Notes under the pieces: model-generated
Seen by the model: only the letters and a program-made list of their open reading frames with translations
What the model was told of the DNA's origin: nothing
Databases searched by the model: none
In this document: in pieces, positions 9,623 to 19,008 of the stretch
Position numbering within the stretch: the stretch's first letter is position 1
Layout of the letters: every line of letters starts with the position of its first letter
Assembly (NCBI GenBank): GCA_025210615.1
Contig: JAOARJ010000008.1
Coordinates: 1-55,775 of the forward strand
Origin: Candidatus Altimarinota bacterium
GTDB taxonomy: Bacteria > Patescibacteriota > Gracilibacteria > BD1-5 > UBA6164
Reading direction: 5' to 3'
Length of the DNA stretch: 55,775 nucleotides
Program-made: the position numbers and the translations under genes

Positions 9623-10406
9623 ATAAATCTATTTTTTTCTTCGCCACAAAATAAACCCTAGATGAATCTGGTCTTAATTCAATATTATGAAAATCAATTA
9701 TTTCTTCTATTTGAAATAACTTATTTAAAGCATCTTTTATTTTATAAATTTCAAAAGTATTTTCACTAACACGTTCTCTAATTAGTTTATAATTATCTTC
9801 TCATTGATTTAAAAATAATCTTAAATCCCAATAGAAATGATTATTTATTTCTTTATTATTTTTATAGTCAGTTTTTTTAACTTCCATACATAAAATATCA
9901 GAGTTTTCTCATACTTCTCTTGAATACATATAGCTTTCTGCTAGATTATTGAATTCAAATAATGTATTAATATCAAAAACTAAAATTCAATCTTTATTTA
10001 AATGATTATAAGCTTGTTTAAAGAATTTTTTCCAGTCAGAAAAATCAGTTAAATGACAAATAGAATTATAATTACATAAAACAATATCAAATTTTTCTTC
10101 CAAATCAAAATCTGTCATATCACCTTGAATCAATACTTCTTCAGGAAGTATTTTTTTTGCTTTATTAAGCATTTTATCAGATAAATCTAGTCATTTGATT
10201 TTATATTTTTTACTTAATCACTTTAAAATTAATCCTGTTCAACAAGCGCATTCCAATAACTTTTTAGCTTCTGGATTATATTCGTCAAAGATATCTAACA
10301 AGAAAAATAATTCTTCTTCTAGCTGATTATCATAAGGGCGAACAACTTCATCATAATAATCTACAAATAAATCATATTCTTTTATTTTTTTATTATATTC
10401 TAACAT
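9621..10406 (-). CDS. SAM-dependent methyltransferase, type 11/25
   Basis: 261 aa. Class I methyltransferase with motif I LLECACGTGLILKGLSK at about residue 52, acidic GLDLSDKMLNKAKK, then VLIQGDMTDFD and DIVLCNYNSICHL (motif IV region). It has no membrane or signal sequence. The small size and lack of extra domains suit a small-molecule or unspecified methyltransferase of the ubiquinone-biosynthesis/sugar-modification type. The substrate cannot be told. Its upstream region is divergent from the four-gene unknown cluster that starts at 10565. Confidence 0.75.
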
Positions 10407-10564
10407 TTTTTATAAAAATTATTTATTTTAATTAAATTAGTTGTTATTTTATATCAAAAATTTGTTTTTACAAAAGAAATATGATAAAATTATTATAATT
10501 AATTTAAAATATAGTATAAAAAACTAAAAATTATAGTAAAAATATTATTTTATTTCAAAAAAAT

Positions 10565-10846
10565 ATGGGGAATAAAGCATATGTTATAAATATCTTGCAA
10601 GAATTAGAATGAGAGGTAAAAGAAGCCAAAGGTTTATTAATCTTGCTTGAAATGTGAATGATGAATGAAGATAATATTGATACTGTTATTATGCTTTTAA
10701 AAAATGCTTTAAAAACAACAAAAGATAATCAAAAAATCCAAAATATTGAACAAAATATACAAAAATTAGAAAAAATGAAACAAGAAGAAAGCTCTGACAA
10801 AAATGAAGAAATGAATTCACTAGAAAGATTACTTAGTAATTTATAA
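10565..10846 (+). CDS. Small helical protein, unknown
   Basis: 93 aa. Starts MGNKAYVINILQELEGEV, with charged, probably helical segments and a Gln/Lys-rich coiled stretch (QKIQNIEQNIQKLEKMK) towards the C-terminus. Two TGA glycines lie in the first 35 residues, so under the standard code only the last two thirds would be seen. It is the first of four plus-strand genes spaced 17-31 bases apart, and probably co-transcribed with them. No family recognised. Confidence 0.65.
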
Positions 10847-10863
10847 AAATAAATTATAGAATT

Positions 10864-12966
10864 ATGAACGCTGAAGCTACAAAACAATTTGACATAAAAA
10901 TTGATACAGATTGAAATAATTCCTTATCAAAACAAGAATTTGGTGATATTTTAACTTTCTTAAAAAGACCTGAAAGATGAGATGAAAAATTTGCTGAAAA
11001 ATCTAATTTTAGAGATGATTTTAAAAATAATATTCGTGAAACATTCTCTAGTAATGGAGAATTAAAAGCATCTCTACAAAAGAATATAATTAGTGCTTTT
11101 GATTCTTGATGATTATCCGATGAGCAAGTTAGTAGTGCTGCTGTTGCTTATTATTTAGTTTTTTGAGAACAATTTAAATATGAATGAATAGAGATAGCTA
11201 ATTTGACTCCCGAGCAAGCATTTGAAAATTTTATTGAAAACAAAAATATTCCAGAAGAAACAAAAAAATGATATTTAAGTTTTTTAACTGATGTTTTAGC
11301 CTGAAAAAGTAGTGTAGTTGACTTAGGTGATTTTAAAGGGACTTTAGATTATCAAGAATTAAAAGAACTCAGAAAAACAATAGATGAAAATATAAGTAAA
11401 ATTAATAAGTTATGAAGTTATGAAAAATTTAAACAAGTTATTTGAGAAATAGACTGAGATATAAACTTCTTTAGATTACCAGAAAATGCAACTCCTGACT
11501 TTATAAATAAACTTTGTAATATCTCTGAAAGAGATGCTCAGATTTTATTAAAGAAAAAAACTTGAGAAGATTGATTTGATATGTGAGTTATATATGGACT
11601 TGCTAGAGTTATGTTAAAACAAGCTGAAACTACTGTCTACTTATTAGATGATTTAGCTAGATTAAAACAAGATTTAAAATTACTGAATTTTAATAGTTTT
11701 ATTATGCAGTATTATGACTATTCTAGTCAAAATACTCCTGAAGCACAAATGAAATTAGAAGCATTAGTTAAAGCTCATCCTGTTTTATGAATGATACAAA
11801 TAGCTGAAAATCCAAAAGAAGCTATTAAAAAATTACAAAATGCTATTAATAATTCTGATTGATTAACAGCGGAAACTACTGCTAATATATTAAGTATTTT
11901 TGTTGTATGAGCAGGGACAAAAGTAGGAAAGGTATGATGACAAGTAGTACAAAAAACAACAAAAGAAATAAAAAATGCTGCTCGTGTTACTAGACAAATG
12001 GCTCAACCTAAATTAGTCCCTGCTTATGCTACTGTTAGCAGTGAAACATGAATAGTTTGAGGAGTTTGAGCAAACTTAGCTGATGATCTGACTAATTGAT
12101 GATTAACATATAAAACAGCTTTAAAATGATGAACTGCTGAAGCTGCTGCTGCACAAGAAGCATGAAAAGCTATTGAAAAAGCTAAAGCAAGAACAGTAAA
12201 AACATCTCCCAAAGAACCACAAAAACCAGCAACAAATACTGATAAAGCTCCAACAAAACCATCTCAAGAATCTTGAAAAACTGCATGAACTGAAAATACC
12301 CCAAAACCAACATCAAAAAAAGAAACTACAGCAGCTAATGTAGACAAAAATGGTACGACACAACCTTCTTGAGAAACTGTAAAAAACACTTGAACAAATA
12401 CAAGAGAAAGAGTTCCTGCTAAAAGTAGAGAATGAGTCCCTAATGAAGGTAATAAAGCCCCTACTGAAATTCCTCAAATGGTATGACAATTTAGATTATT
12501 AAAATTATCAGATAAATGAGAAATCTTAAAAAAAATGAAATTCGGTCCTGCTATGGAAAACATGAATAAATTTTATGATAAAATGGAAGATATTGTTGTA
12601 CTGAATAGTCTTAGTAATAAACCAATGATGGATTGATTTAAAGAAATTGTAGCAGGACAATATAGATATATGAAAAGTTTAGATTTATCAAAACTTTCTT
12701 TGTGACAACTTGAACAATTACAAGAAATAATGAATTATGGAATGGTTCGCACAATGAGACGTTTATGAGCTGAGCCAATCAAAAAATGAAAATTTCAAAA
12801 TATTGCTGAGTATTTATGATTAAAAAAATCACAAGTAACAGAACTAAAAACAACAACAGAAATGACTAGGTTTGCAAAAAATTTCTTAGAAAACACAAAA
12901 AGAAGAGCTTTTAGAGAAAAACTTTCTCAAGCTGTAAATAATGCTAGAAAAGCGAATAAAAAATAA
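10864..12966 (+). CDS. Large protein with EF-hand loop, unknown
   Basis: 700 aa, no signal peptide. At residues 14-26 it carries a canonical EF-hand calcium loop, DTDGNNSLSKQEF, with acidic or polar ligands at positions 1, 3, 5, 7 and 12. A long helical region follows to about 370, then a hydrophobic/Gly-rich patch near 345-420 (IFVVGAGTKVGKVGG and GIVGGVGANLADDL), a low-complexity Thr/Pro/Lys/Glu linker (about 440-545) and a helical C-terminal domain. The layout of two folded ends joined by a disordered linker suggests a scaffold or structural role. No family recognised. Very rich in TGA glycines. Confidence 0.7.
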
Positions 12967-12983
12967 TTTATAACTATAAAAAT

Positions 12984-13409
12984 ATGCAAGCAACTATATT
13001 AGGAGATAATTTTAAAGCAGAAAAACAGCAAATAGAAGACATAAATAATTACTTAAAAGAAAAAGCTGATAACCTTCAAAAGATTTTAGATTCAGATGAC
13101 TTTTTAAAGCTTGCTTATGCAGAAGTCTATAACTGAGCAACTCCAACTGAAGCAGAATTAGAAAAATTTCAAGAAGAATTAAAAGAATATCAGCAAGAAT
13201 TATTAAGGGATACTTCTTGAGATGATGATTTATTTTGAGAAAATGATAGTAGAATATCAGAACTTTGAGAAAAGTTTGCAATTTTACTTGACAATTTTGA
13301 AGAAATAGATACAAAATATAGAAATATAAAAAATTGAAATCATACAAGTTCCTTAGTTGGTAGAGTTACTGCAGGAGTATACTCAATAGCAAAATGGTTA
13401 AAAGAATAA
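12984..13409 (+). CDS. Acidic helical protein, unknown
   Basis: 141 aa. Mostly charged helix (KQQIEDINNYLKEKADNLQK, then ELEKFQEELKEYQQELL) with an acidic patch DTSGDDDLFGENDS in the middle. It has a short C-terminal tail, SLVGRVTAGVYSIAKWLKE, that could be an amphipathic helix. Five TGA glycines. Third gene of the four-gene plus-strand unit. No function assigned. Confidence 0.65.
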
Positions 13410-13440
13410 TTAAATAATTTTATTTTATAAATATAAAAAA

Positions 13441-13920
13441 ATGATGTTAGATTATCCAGAAGAATTAAGTCATACTAGAGATATTTCAAAAAAACTGAGA
13501 GACATTACAAAAAGTAGAGAAGCTCTAGTAAAATTTATTGTAGATAACAAAATATATAAAACAGATGAAGAAAAAGAAGAAGGTAAAAGAGTTATGAAAG
13601 AATGGGATGAAACGGAAAGAGAACTTAGAGAATATGCTGAGTTATCAGAAAATTTTGATAATTTGAGTGATAAAGAAAAAAGTAGAATGTGGGACTTAAG
13701 TGGTAAGTATAAAAAAATTATAGATGCAGTATTTGATGAACTTGGTCTCAATGGTAACGACTCTTTAAAGCAAATTTATTGTGATTTAGAATGAGGAACA
13801 AAAGAAGAAGAACCAAGTAAAGATAGTGATGATATATTAGATGGAGTTGATTTAAAACTTAGATGAGATGTTGACGAATTATTGAAATGAACTCCCATTG
13901 AAGAAGAAAAAACTACTTAA
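13441..13920 (+). CDS. Charged helical protein, unknown
   Basis: 159 aa. Starts MMLDYPEELSHTRDISKKL. Predicted to be mostly helical and very charged, with alternating Glu/Lys (KTDEEKEEGKRVMKEWDETE), and ends in an acidic tail (DSDDILDGVDLKLRGDVDEL). Three TGA glycines come only in the last 45 residues, so a standard-code reading would stop at residue 117. Last gene of the four-gene unit, followed by tRNA-Met. No family recognised. Confidence 0.65.
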
Positions 13921-13975
13921 AAAAATTTGACTTTTTAAGATTGTGAATATAATTCTTATCGCAATCTTTAAATTT

Positions 13976-14052
13976 GTCAGTATAGCTCAGTTGGTTAGAG
14001 CGCAGGATTCATATCCCTGAGGTCGGTGGTTCAACTCCACCTATTGACACCA
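13976..14052 (+). tRNA. Elongator tRNA-Met(CAU)
   Basis: GTCAGTA/TATTGAC acceptor stem, anticodon CAT in loop TTCATAT, T arm GGTTCAACTCC and encoded CCA. The anticodon arm pattern GGATTCATATCCC is like bacterial elongator tRNA-Met (GGTTCATACCC). The 27-43 arm has one A-C mismatch next to the loop. Confidence 0.85.
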
Positions 14053-14065
14053 TAAAAAATTAAAC

Positions 14066-14093
14066 AAACTCTAGTGAAAGCTGGAGTTTTTTT
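14066..14093 (+). terminator. Terminator after tRNA-Met
   Basis: AAACTCTAG (14066-14074) pairs with CTGGAGTTT (14081-14089), one G-U pair, and runs into TTTTTTTG. Confidence 0.75.
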
Positions 14094-14161
14094 GTAATAA
14101 AAATTGCAACAAAAAATATTTATATATAATTAAAATATTAAATTTTAACTAAAAATAAATT

Positions 14162-14872
14162 ATGGAAAATATAAGATTTAAAGTATGAAATAGAGAAGTA
14201 GAACTAGATATTCAAAAACAAGAATTAAAATATAAAGATAAAGTTTTTACAGCGAGTGTTAGAAGTTTTTGAGATATGAAAACTATGTATAAAAAAGAAG
14301 ATTATAGTGATAATACACCAATGTATCTAATGTTCAGAGAAGTTTATTTTGATGATAAAGATTTAGCTTTATACAGAGAAAAAAATATTAGATATGATAT
14401 TACAGTTCTTATGCCAAATAAAGTAGCAGGAGAATATAATAAAACTTATGGACACTTCCATACAGAAAATAAGACTTGAGAAAAATATAATGAAATTTAT
14501 GAAGTTTTAGATTGAGAAGCAATTTATTTATTACAAGATGATAAAAATTATTTTTATAAATCAGTTGCGTCAGAACAAGCATATGAAATGAAACATTATT
14601 GACATGTATCTTCTAATAAATTAGAAAAGCCTCTTGTTATGGCGAATTTAGTAAGTAATGAATTTATGTCTGAATATTGAGATTATTGAGAAAATAAATG
14701 AGCTATAATTTATTTAAGTTGAGATGAAAATAATATAACAGAAGAAAAAAATCCAAATTATAAAAATAATTTAGAAAAAACAGATGCTCATAATTTATAT
14801 AAAGCTGATAAATGAAATATTTATGATGATTTTTTAGATAATAGTGAAAAATATTTTAAAATATTAAATTAA
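14162..14872 (+). CDS. Cupin-type glucose-6-phosphate isomerase
   Basis: 236 aa. It interconverts glucose-6-phosphate and fructose-6-phosphate. The metal-binding cupin motif is plain: YGHFHTENKTGEKYNEIYEV at about residue 97, with two His, then Glu ligands, followed by GEAIYLLQ and a second motif HYGHVSSN with the third His near 147. That is the archaeal-type (cPGI) family, unrelated to the usual bacterial Pgi. The N-terminal lead-in (RSFGDMKTMYKKED) also fits. In this genome it may replace Pgi and link to galU downstream. Many glycines are TGA. Confidence 0.85.
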
Positions 14873-14907
14873 GTTTATTAATTAAATTAATATTTAATAG
14901 ACAAATT

Positions 14908-15489
14908 ATGAAAATATTTGCTATAAGACATCCACAAACACAATGGAATTTGATAAGAAGATTTCAGTGACATTTGGACTCTCCTTTGACAGATTTATGA
15001 ATAGAAACTGTTAATAAATTAGCTGATGAATTAAAAAATAAAAATATCACTAAAATTATTTCTAGTGATTTGTGAAGATGTGTCCAAACTAGTCAGATTA
15101 TTGCGAAAAAATTAAATATAAAAAATATTGAATTAGATAAAAATTTAAGAGAGAGAAATTTTTGAATTTATAATTGAAAATATAAAAAAGATATAGTAAA
15201 TATTTTTGATGAAGATGACTATTATTTTATTGCTCCTGAGTGAGAAAGTTGCAAAGACATGCAAAATAGAGTTTTAACTTTCTTAAATAATTTTAAAGAA
15301 AAATTTAATTTAGAAAAAGAAGATAGAATTTTAATAGTTACTCATTCTTGAATATTAAAAACTTTATTATTTTATTCACAAAATAATAGTTTTAATGATA
15401 AATCTAATAAAACAACACAAAAAACTATTTGTAAATTTAGTTTAGAAAATAATAAATTAAATATTATTCGTAAAAAAGAAATATTATAA
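14908..15489 (+). CDS. Histidine phosphatase, phosphoglycerate-mutase-like
   Basis: 193 aa. Histidine-phosphatase superfamily: the N-terminal catalytic motif reads IRHPQTQWN (usual RHGET/xWN; the Gly is Pro here and Glu is Gln), then SSDLGRCVQTSQIIAKKL, the acid residue in RERNFGIYNGKYKKD, PEGESCKDMQNRV and the second His in VTHSGILKTLLF. It has an intact catalytic His pair. Could be a phosphoglycerate mutase, alpha-ribazole phosphatase or general phosphatase, undecided by sequence. Its position 35 bases after the isomerase gene suggests sugar-phosphate work. Confidence 0.8.
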
Positions 15490-15501
15490 TCTAAAAAACT
15501 T

Positions 15502-15544
15502 GCCTAAATAAACTTTTTTATTATTATGAAACAGTAATTTAGGC
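15502..15544 (+). terminator. Inverted repeat, possible terminator
   Basis: Perfect 8-bp arms GCCTAAAT (15502-15509) and ATTTAGGC (15537-15544) across a 27-base loop, 13 bases after the phosphatase stop and 16 before the next ATG. The loop is long for a simple terminator, and the T-run is weak (TTATTTA). It may be a terminator or an operator for the HTH gene. Confidence 0.4.
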
Positions 15545-15560
15545 TTATTTATTATAAAAT

Positions 15561-16154
15561 ATGTATAACTTAACAAGAGAAGAGGCTTCTTTAATTTTAG
15601 AAATTTCTGTTCGTAGCGTAGATAGATATATAAAATCTTGAAAATTAAGATCAAAAAAAGACTGAAAAAAAGTCTTGATAAACACAGAAGATGTAGAAAT
15701 ATTAAAATCTTGATGAAATAAAAACAAACAAGAAATTATTACGCCAGAATCTAATAACAAATCTTCTAAAATTAGCCCTGACATTAACTCTAAAGAAATA
15801 AAAAATATAGAAAAAGTAGATAATTCTAACACTAATAATGCGTTAGATAATATTTATAATGACCTAAAAAATGAGATAGATGAAAAAAATAATATAATAA
15901 CAGAGCTTTCTTTTAAATTATGAAAACTTGAAGAAATAGCTAAAAATTCTATAACTTTAGCTGAGCATAATAAAAATCAATTTTTATTAGAAGAATCAAA
16001 ACAAGAAATAGAAGAACAGTTAAGTAATAAAAATAAAGAAAATATCGTGCTAAAAAAGAAATTCAAAGATGAAAAATATGCAAATTTAATTCTTATAATT
16101 ATATCATTAGTTTTATTTGTAATTTTAGCTTTTGTATGGTATTCTAAGATATAG
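15561..16154 (+). CDS. HTH protein with C-terminal membrane anchor
   Basis: 197 aa. The N-terminal 55 residues look like an excisionase/MerR-type winged helix (NLTREEASLILEISVRSVDR, then YIKSGKLRSKKDGKKVLIN, then TEDVEILKS). A polar linker and a long coiled coil (NEIDEKNNIITELSFKLGK onwards) follow. It ends in one transmembrane helix, about residues 173-195 (NLILIIISLVLFVILAFVW). So it is a membrane-anchored DNA-binding-type protein, a plan found in some DivIVA-partner and RodZ-like systems. Target unknown. The inverted repeat upstream could be its own operator. Confidence 0.6.
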
Positions 16155-16164
16155 AATACTCTTT

Positions 16165-16238
16165 GTCCCTGTAGTTCAGTGGAAGAATACCTCCCTCCTA
16201 AGGAGTAGACACTGGTTCGATCCCAGTCGGGGATACCA
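16165..16238 (+). tRNA. tRNA-Arg(CCU)
   Basis: GTCCCTG acceptor with CGGGGAT, anticodon CCT in loop CTCCTAA, T arm GGTTCGATCCC and encoded CCA. It reads AGG. It starts only 10 bases after the preceding gene's stop. Confidence 0.92.
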
Positions 16239-16258
16239 TTAAATATGAAAAATAAATT

Positions 16259-16284
16259 TAAACTCTAAAGTAGAGTTTATTTTT
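16259..16284 (+). terminator. Terminator after tRNA-Arg
   Basis: AAACTCTA-AAG-TAGAGTTT hairpin followed by ATTTTTTATT. Confidence 0.75.
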
Positions 16285-16370
16285 TATTAACTAAATATTT
16301 ATTATTTAAAATTTGCATAAAAAATAAAATTTCTTACTATAATATACACTTTATTTCTAATTCTTTTTGT

Positions 16371-16706
16371 ATGGATATTTTTTGGATAGATATAAAATAT
16401 TTAACTTTATTTTGAATTTTTACTTTAATATGATGATTATTAATCAATTATGTTTTTAATAAAATTAAAAAGTTTAATATGGAACAATTAACATGAATAA
16501 TAACATTGATAGCGGTCTACTCTTTTGTTTTAATTATTTATGAAAGGCTTTTACCTTACTTTTTTAAATTTTTACAATATTTTTTCTATTGAACTGATGA
16601 AAAATTATTTTCTTCTCTTAAGTGAGAATTTTTGTTTCTTTTTTCATGTTTATTTTGATGATTTGGATATTGTTTTCAAAAAGCTATAGATAAAAATCTA
16701 AAGTAA
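16371..16706 (+). CDS. Small membrane protein, unknown
   Basis: 111 aa with three hydrophobic segments: near residues 8-28, 43-70 and 85-103. Between the second and third is a short polar stretch, YGTDEKLFSSLKGE. It has about seven TGA glycines, including doublets, and was otherwise not readable. No family motif is visible. Stands alone between tRNA-Arg and a terminator. Confidence 0.55.
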
Positions 16707-16792
16707 AACAATAACCTATTTTTTTGTAATATTGTTTACTTTAATGATATGAGTTATAACTTTTGAAGTTAGTTTAGAAATTTTTAAATAAT

Positions 16793-16831
16793 AAAAACAG
16801 CGAAACTTAACTTGCTGTTTTTATTTTTTTT
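16793..16831. terminator. Strong terminator
   Basis: AAAAACAGC (16793-16801) pairs perfectly with GCTGTTTTT (16814-16822), followed by a long T-run. It separates the small membrane protein gene from galU. Confidence 0.8.
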
Positions 16832-16883
16832 CTTATTATACTTTAGATTTTTATTCAGATTTTATTTAAAAAATTAAGTTTTT

Positions 16884-17759
16884 ATGAAAAAAATTAGAAA
16901 ATGTGTAATTCCAGCTGCTGGATTCTGAACAAGGTTTTTACCAGCTACAAAAGCTTTACCAAAAGAAATGTTTCCTCTTATAGATAAACCCATAATGCAA
17001 TATCTTGTAGAAGAAGCGGTGAACGCTTGAATAGAAGAAATTGTGATTATCACTTGAAGAAGCAAAAGAGCTATTGAAGACCATTTTGACGCAAATTTTG
17101 AGTTAGAACATATATTAGAAAAAAAATGAAAAGACCATCTTTTAGGTGAAGTTATGAAACCATCAAAACTCGCTAAAATCGCTTATGTAAGACAACCTTA
17201 TCCAAAAGGAGATTGAAACGCTATTTTGAAAGCAAGACCATTTATTTGAGACGAGCCATTTTTAGTTTTATTCTGAGATGATATTATAGATAATGAAAAA
17301 TCAGCTGCCGCTCAACTTATAGAAAGTTATGAAAGAAAAGGCTCTAGTATTATTGCTACAACAAGAGTAACTGACGACGAAGTTTCTTCATATTGAATTA
17401 TAGAAAGCGCGACTTGTAATAGCTGAAATAAAACTCACGGGGTTGAAAAATTTTTAGAAAAACCAAATAAAGATGAAACAGAGTCTAGAATTTGAGTTAT
17501 TGGGAAATATGTTATCACGCCAGATATTTTTGATTATCTTGAAGAAGTAAGTAATACTAAACAAACAGGTGAAATTAGACTCGCTGATGCTTTTGAACTA
17601 ATGAGACAAAATAAAGATATTTATTGATTAGAAATAGAAGGAGATAGATACGATACTGGTAGTAAAATAGGTTTTCTAGAAGCGACTATTGCATATGCTC
17701 TAAAGAGAGATGAACTAAAAGATGAATTATCAGATTTTATTAAAAACTTAAATATATAA
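16884..17759 (+). CDS. galU: UTP-glucose-1-phosphate uridylyltransferase
   Basis: 291 aa, usual length for GalU. It makes UDP-glucose from UTP and glucose-1-phosphate for glycans. The nucleotide-binding start is [20 protein letters not shown] followed by [10 protein letters not shown]. Further signatures are [14 protein letters not shown] and, for the metal-binding Asp, [29 protein letters not shown] and [13 protein letters not shown] match the sugar-binding half. The motif glycine in GFGTR is TGA. It overlaps no gene, but yvcK starts two bases after its stop, so the two are one operon. Together with the cupin phosphoglucose isomerase it points to UDP-sugar supply. Confidence 0.92.
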
Positions 17760-17761
17760 AA

Positions 17762-18967
17762 ATGAAATTAGTTACTATTTGATGAGGAAATGGACAATCA
17801 AATTTATTGTCAGGATTTTTTGAATTTTTACCTAACGAAGTTGAATTAGCGTCTATTGTAAGTATGAGTGATGACGGTAGAACAACTTGAGAACTTATGC
17901 GTAAATTTGCTGAGCATTTATGACAACATTTGCCACCTCCAGGAGATTTAAGGAAATGTTTGTATTCGACATCGGGTTCTTATTATAGGGAATATTTTAT
18001 GAAAGCTTTTGAAACTATTTTTACAATAGAAAAAAATATTTCTGATTTCACTATTCTTGAATTATACAGAGAAATTTCTAAAGAAGTTTTAAAAGATAAT
18101 TATTTGCCTCGTGCTATTTTAGACGATGTAGAATTTTTTACAGCAAAAAATAAATGACCACTTGCTGAATATATTGCCAGAAAAAATAAAAATGTTTTAG
18201 ATTATAAATTACCCTTAGATTCTCCTATAAAATGACATAAATTTTGAAATATTTTAATGGCAAGTATTTATCATAATTTGTGAGATTATAATGAAATGCT
18301 TTATGGAATGCATAAATTACTTGAAGTAAAATGAAGAATTCTTCCTGTTACTATAAATAGAGCATTAATAAAAGCAAAATTAGAAAATGGAAAAGTTATA
18401 GAAACTCAAGATAGAATCAGTAATGTTGCTGATTATAACTCTGCTATTTCTGATTTAGAATTAATGGATTGTTCAAAGTCTGCGAGTTATAACGAAGCAT
18501 TAAAAGAAGCTATTTTAACAGCAGATTTTATAATGATTTGACCTTGAGATTTGTATACTTCGATTATTTCAAATTTGATTATTTGATGAGTATGAGAAAT
18601 ATTAAAAAAATCTAATGCTGAAATTATTTATGTATTAAATTCTACGAATAAATGAGGAGAAACAGATTGATATAATGTATCTGATTTTGTGAATAGATTA
18701 GAACAGTTTTTATGAAAAAACATTGATTATTTAATAGCTAATAATAAAAAATTAAATCTAACTTGAAGTGAATTAGAAAGATTTAAAAATGATATTTCAG
18801 TAAAATGATGAGATTATTTATATATCACAGATGAGGAAATAGAAGATTTTGAAAAAAGATGAATAAAAGTAGTCGAGAGAGATTTTCTTGATAAAGTTAG
18901 TTTATATAAACACAATAAAAAGAAAATTTCAAAAGCAACAAACGATATTTTAAGGTGAAGCGTTTAA
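17762..18967 (+). CDS. yvcK: YvcK/CofD-like gluconeogenesis factor
   Basis: 401 aa. Rossmann-type family that binds UDP-sugars in relatives (Bacillus YvcK, Mycobacterium CuvA) and affects cell-wall growth on gluconeogenic carbon. N-terminal VTIGGGNGQSNLLSGF holds the glycine loop (two TGAs), then SIVSMSDDGRTTGELMRKF, and HLPPPGDLRKCLYSTSGS matches the family's PPGDxRN. ILTADFIMIGPGDLYTSII corresponds to the conserved GPGD(L/S)xTS. Longer than most YvcK by about 80 residues, mostly in the middle. In a two-base-spaced operon with galU, which fits a sensor of the UDP-glucose pool. Confidence 0.87.
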
Positions 18968-18973
18968 AATAAA

Positions 18974-19008
18974 AAAACTACTATTATAAAGTAGTTTTTT
19001 ATTTTTTT
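18974..19008. terminator. Terminator between convergent genes
   Basis: AAAACTAC (18974-18981) pairs with GTAGTTTT (18991-18998), followed by TTATTTTTTT. It serves yvcK from the left and the secreted repeat protein from the right. Confidence 0.75.
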
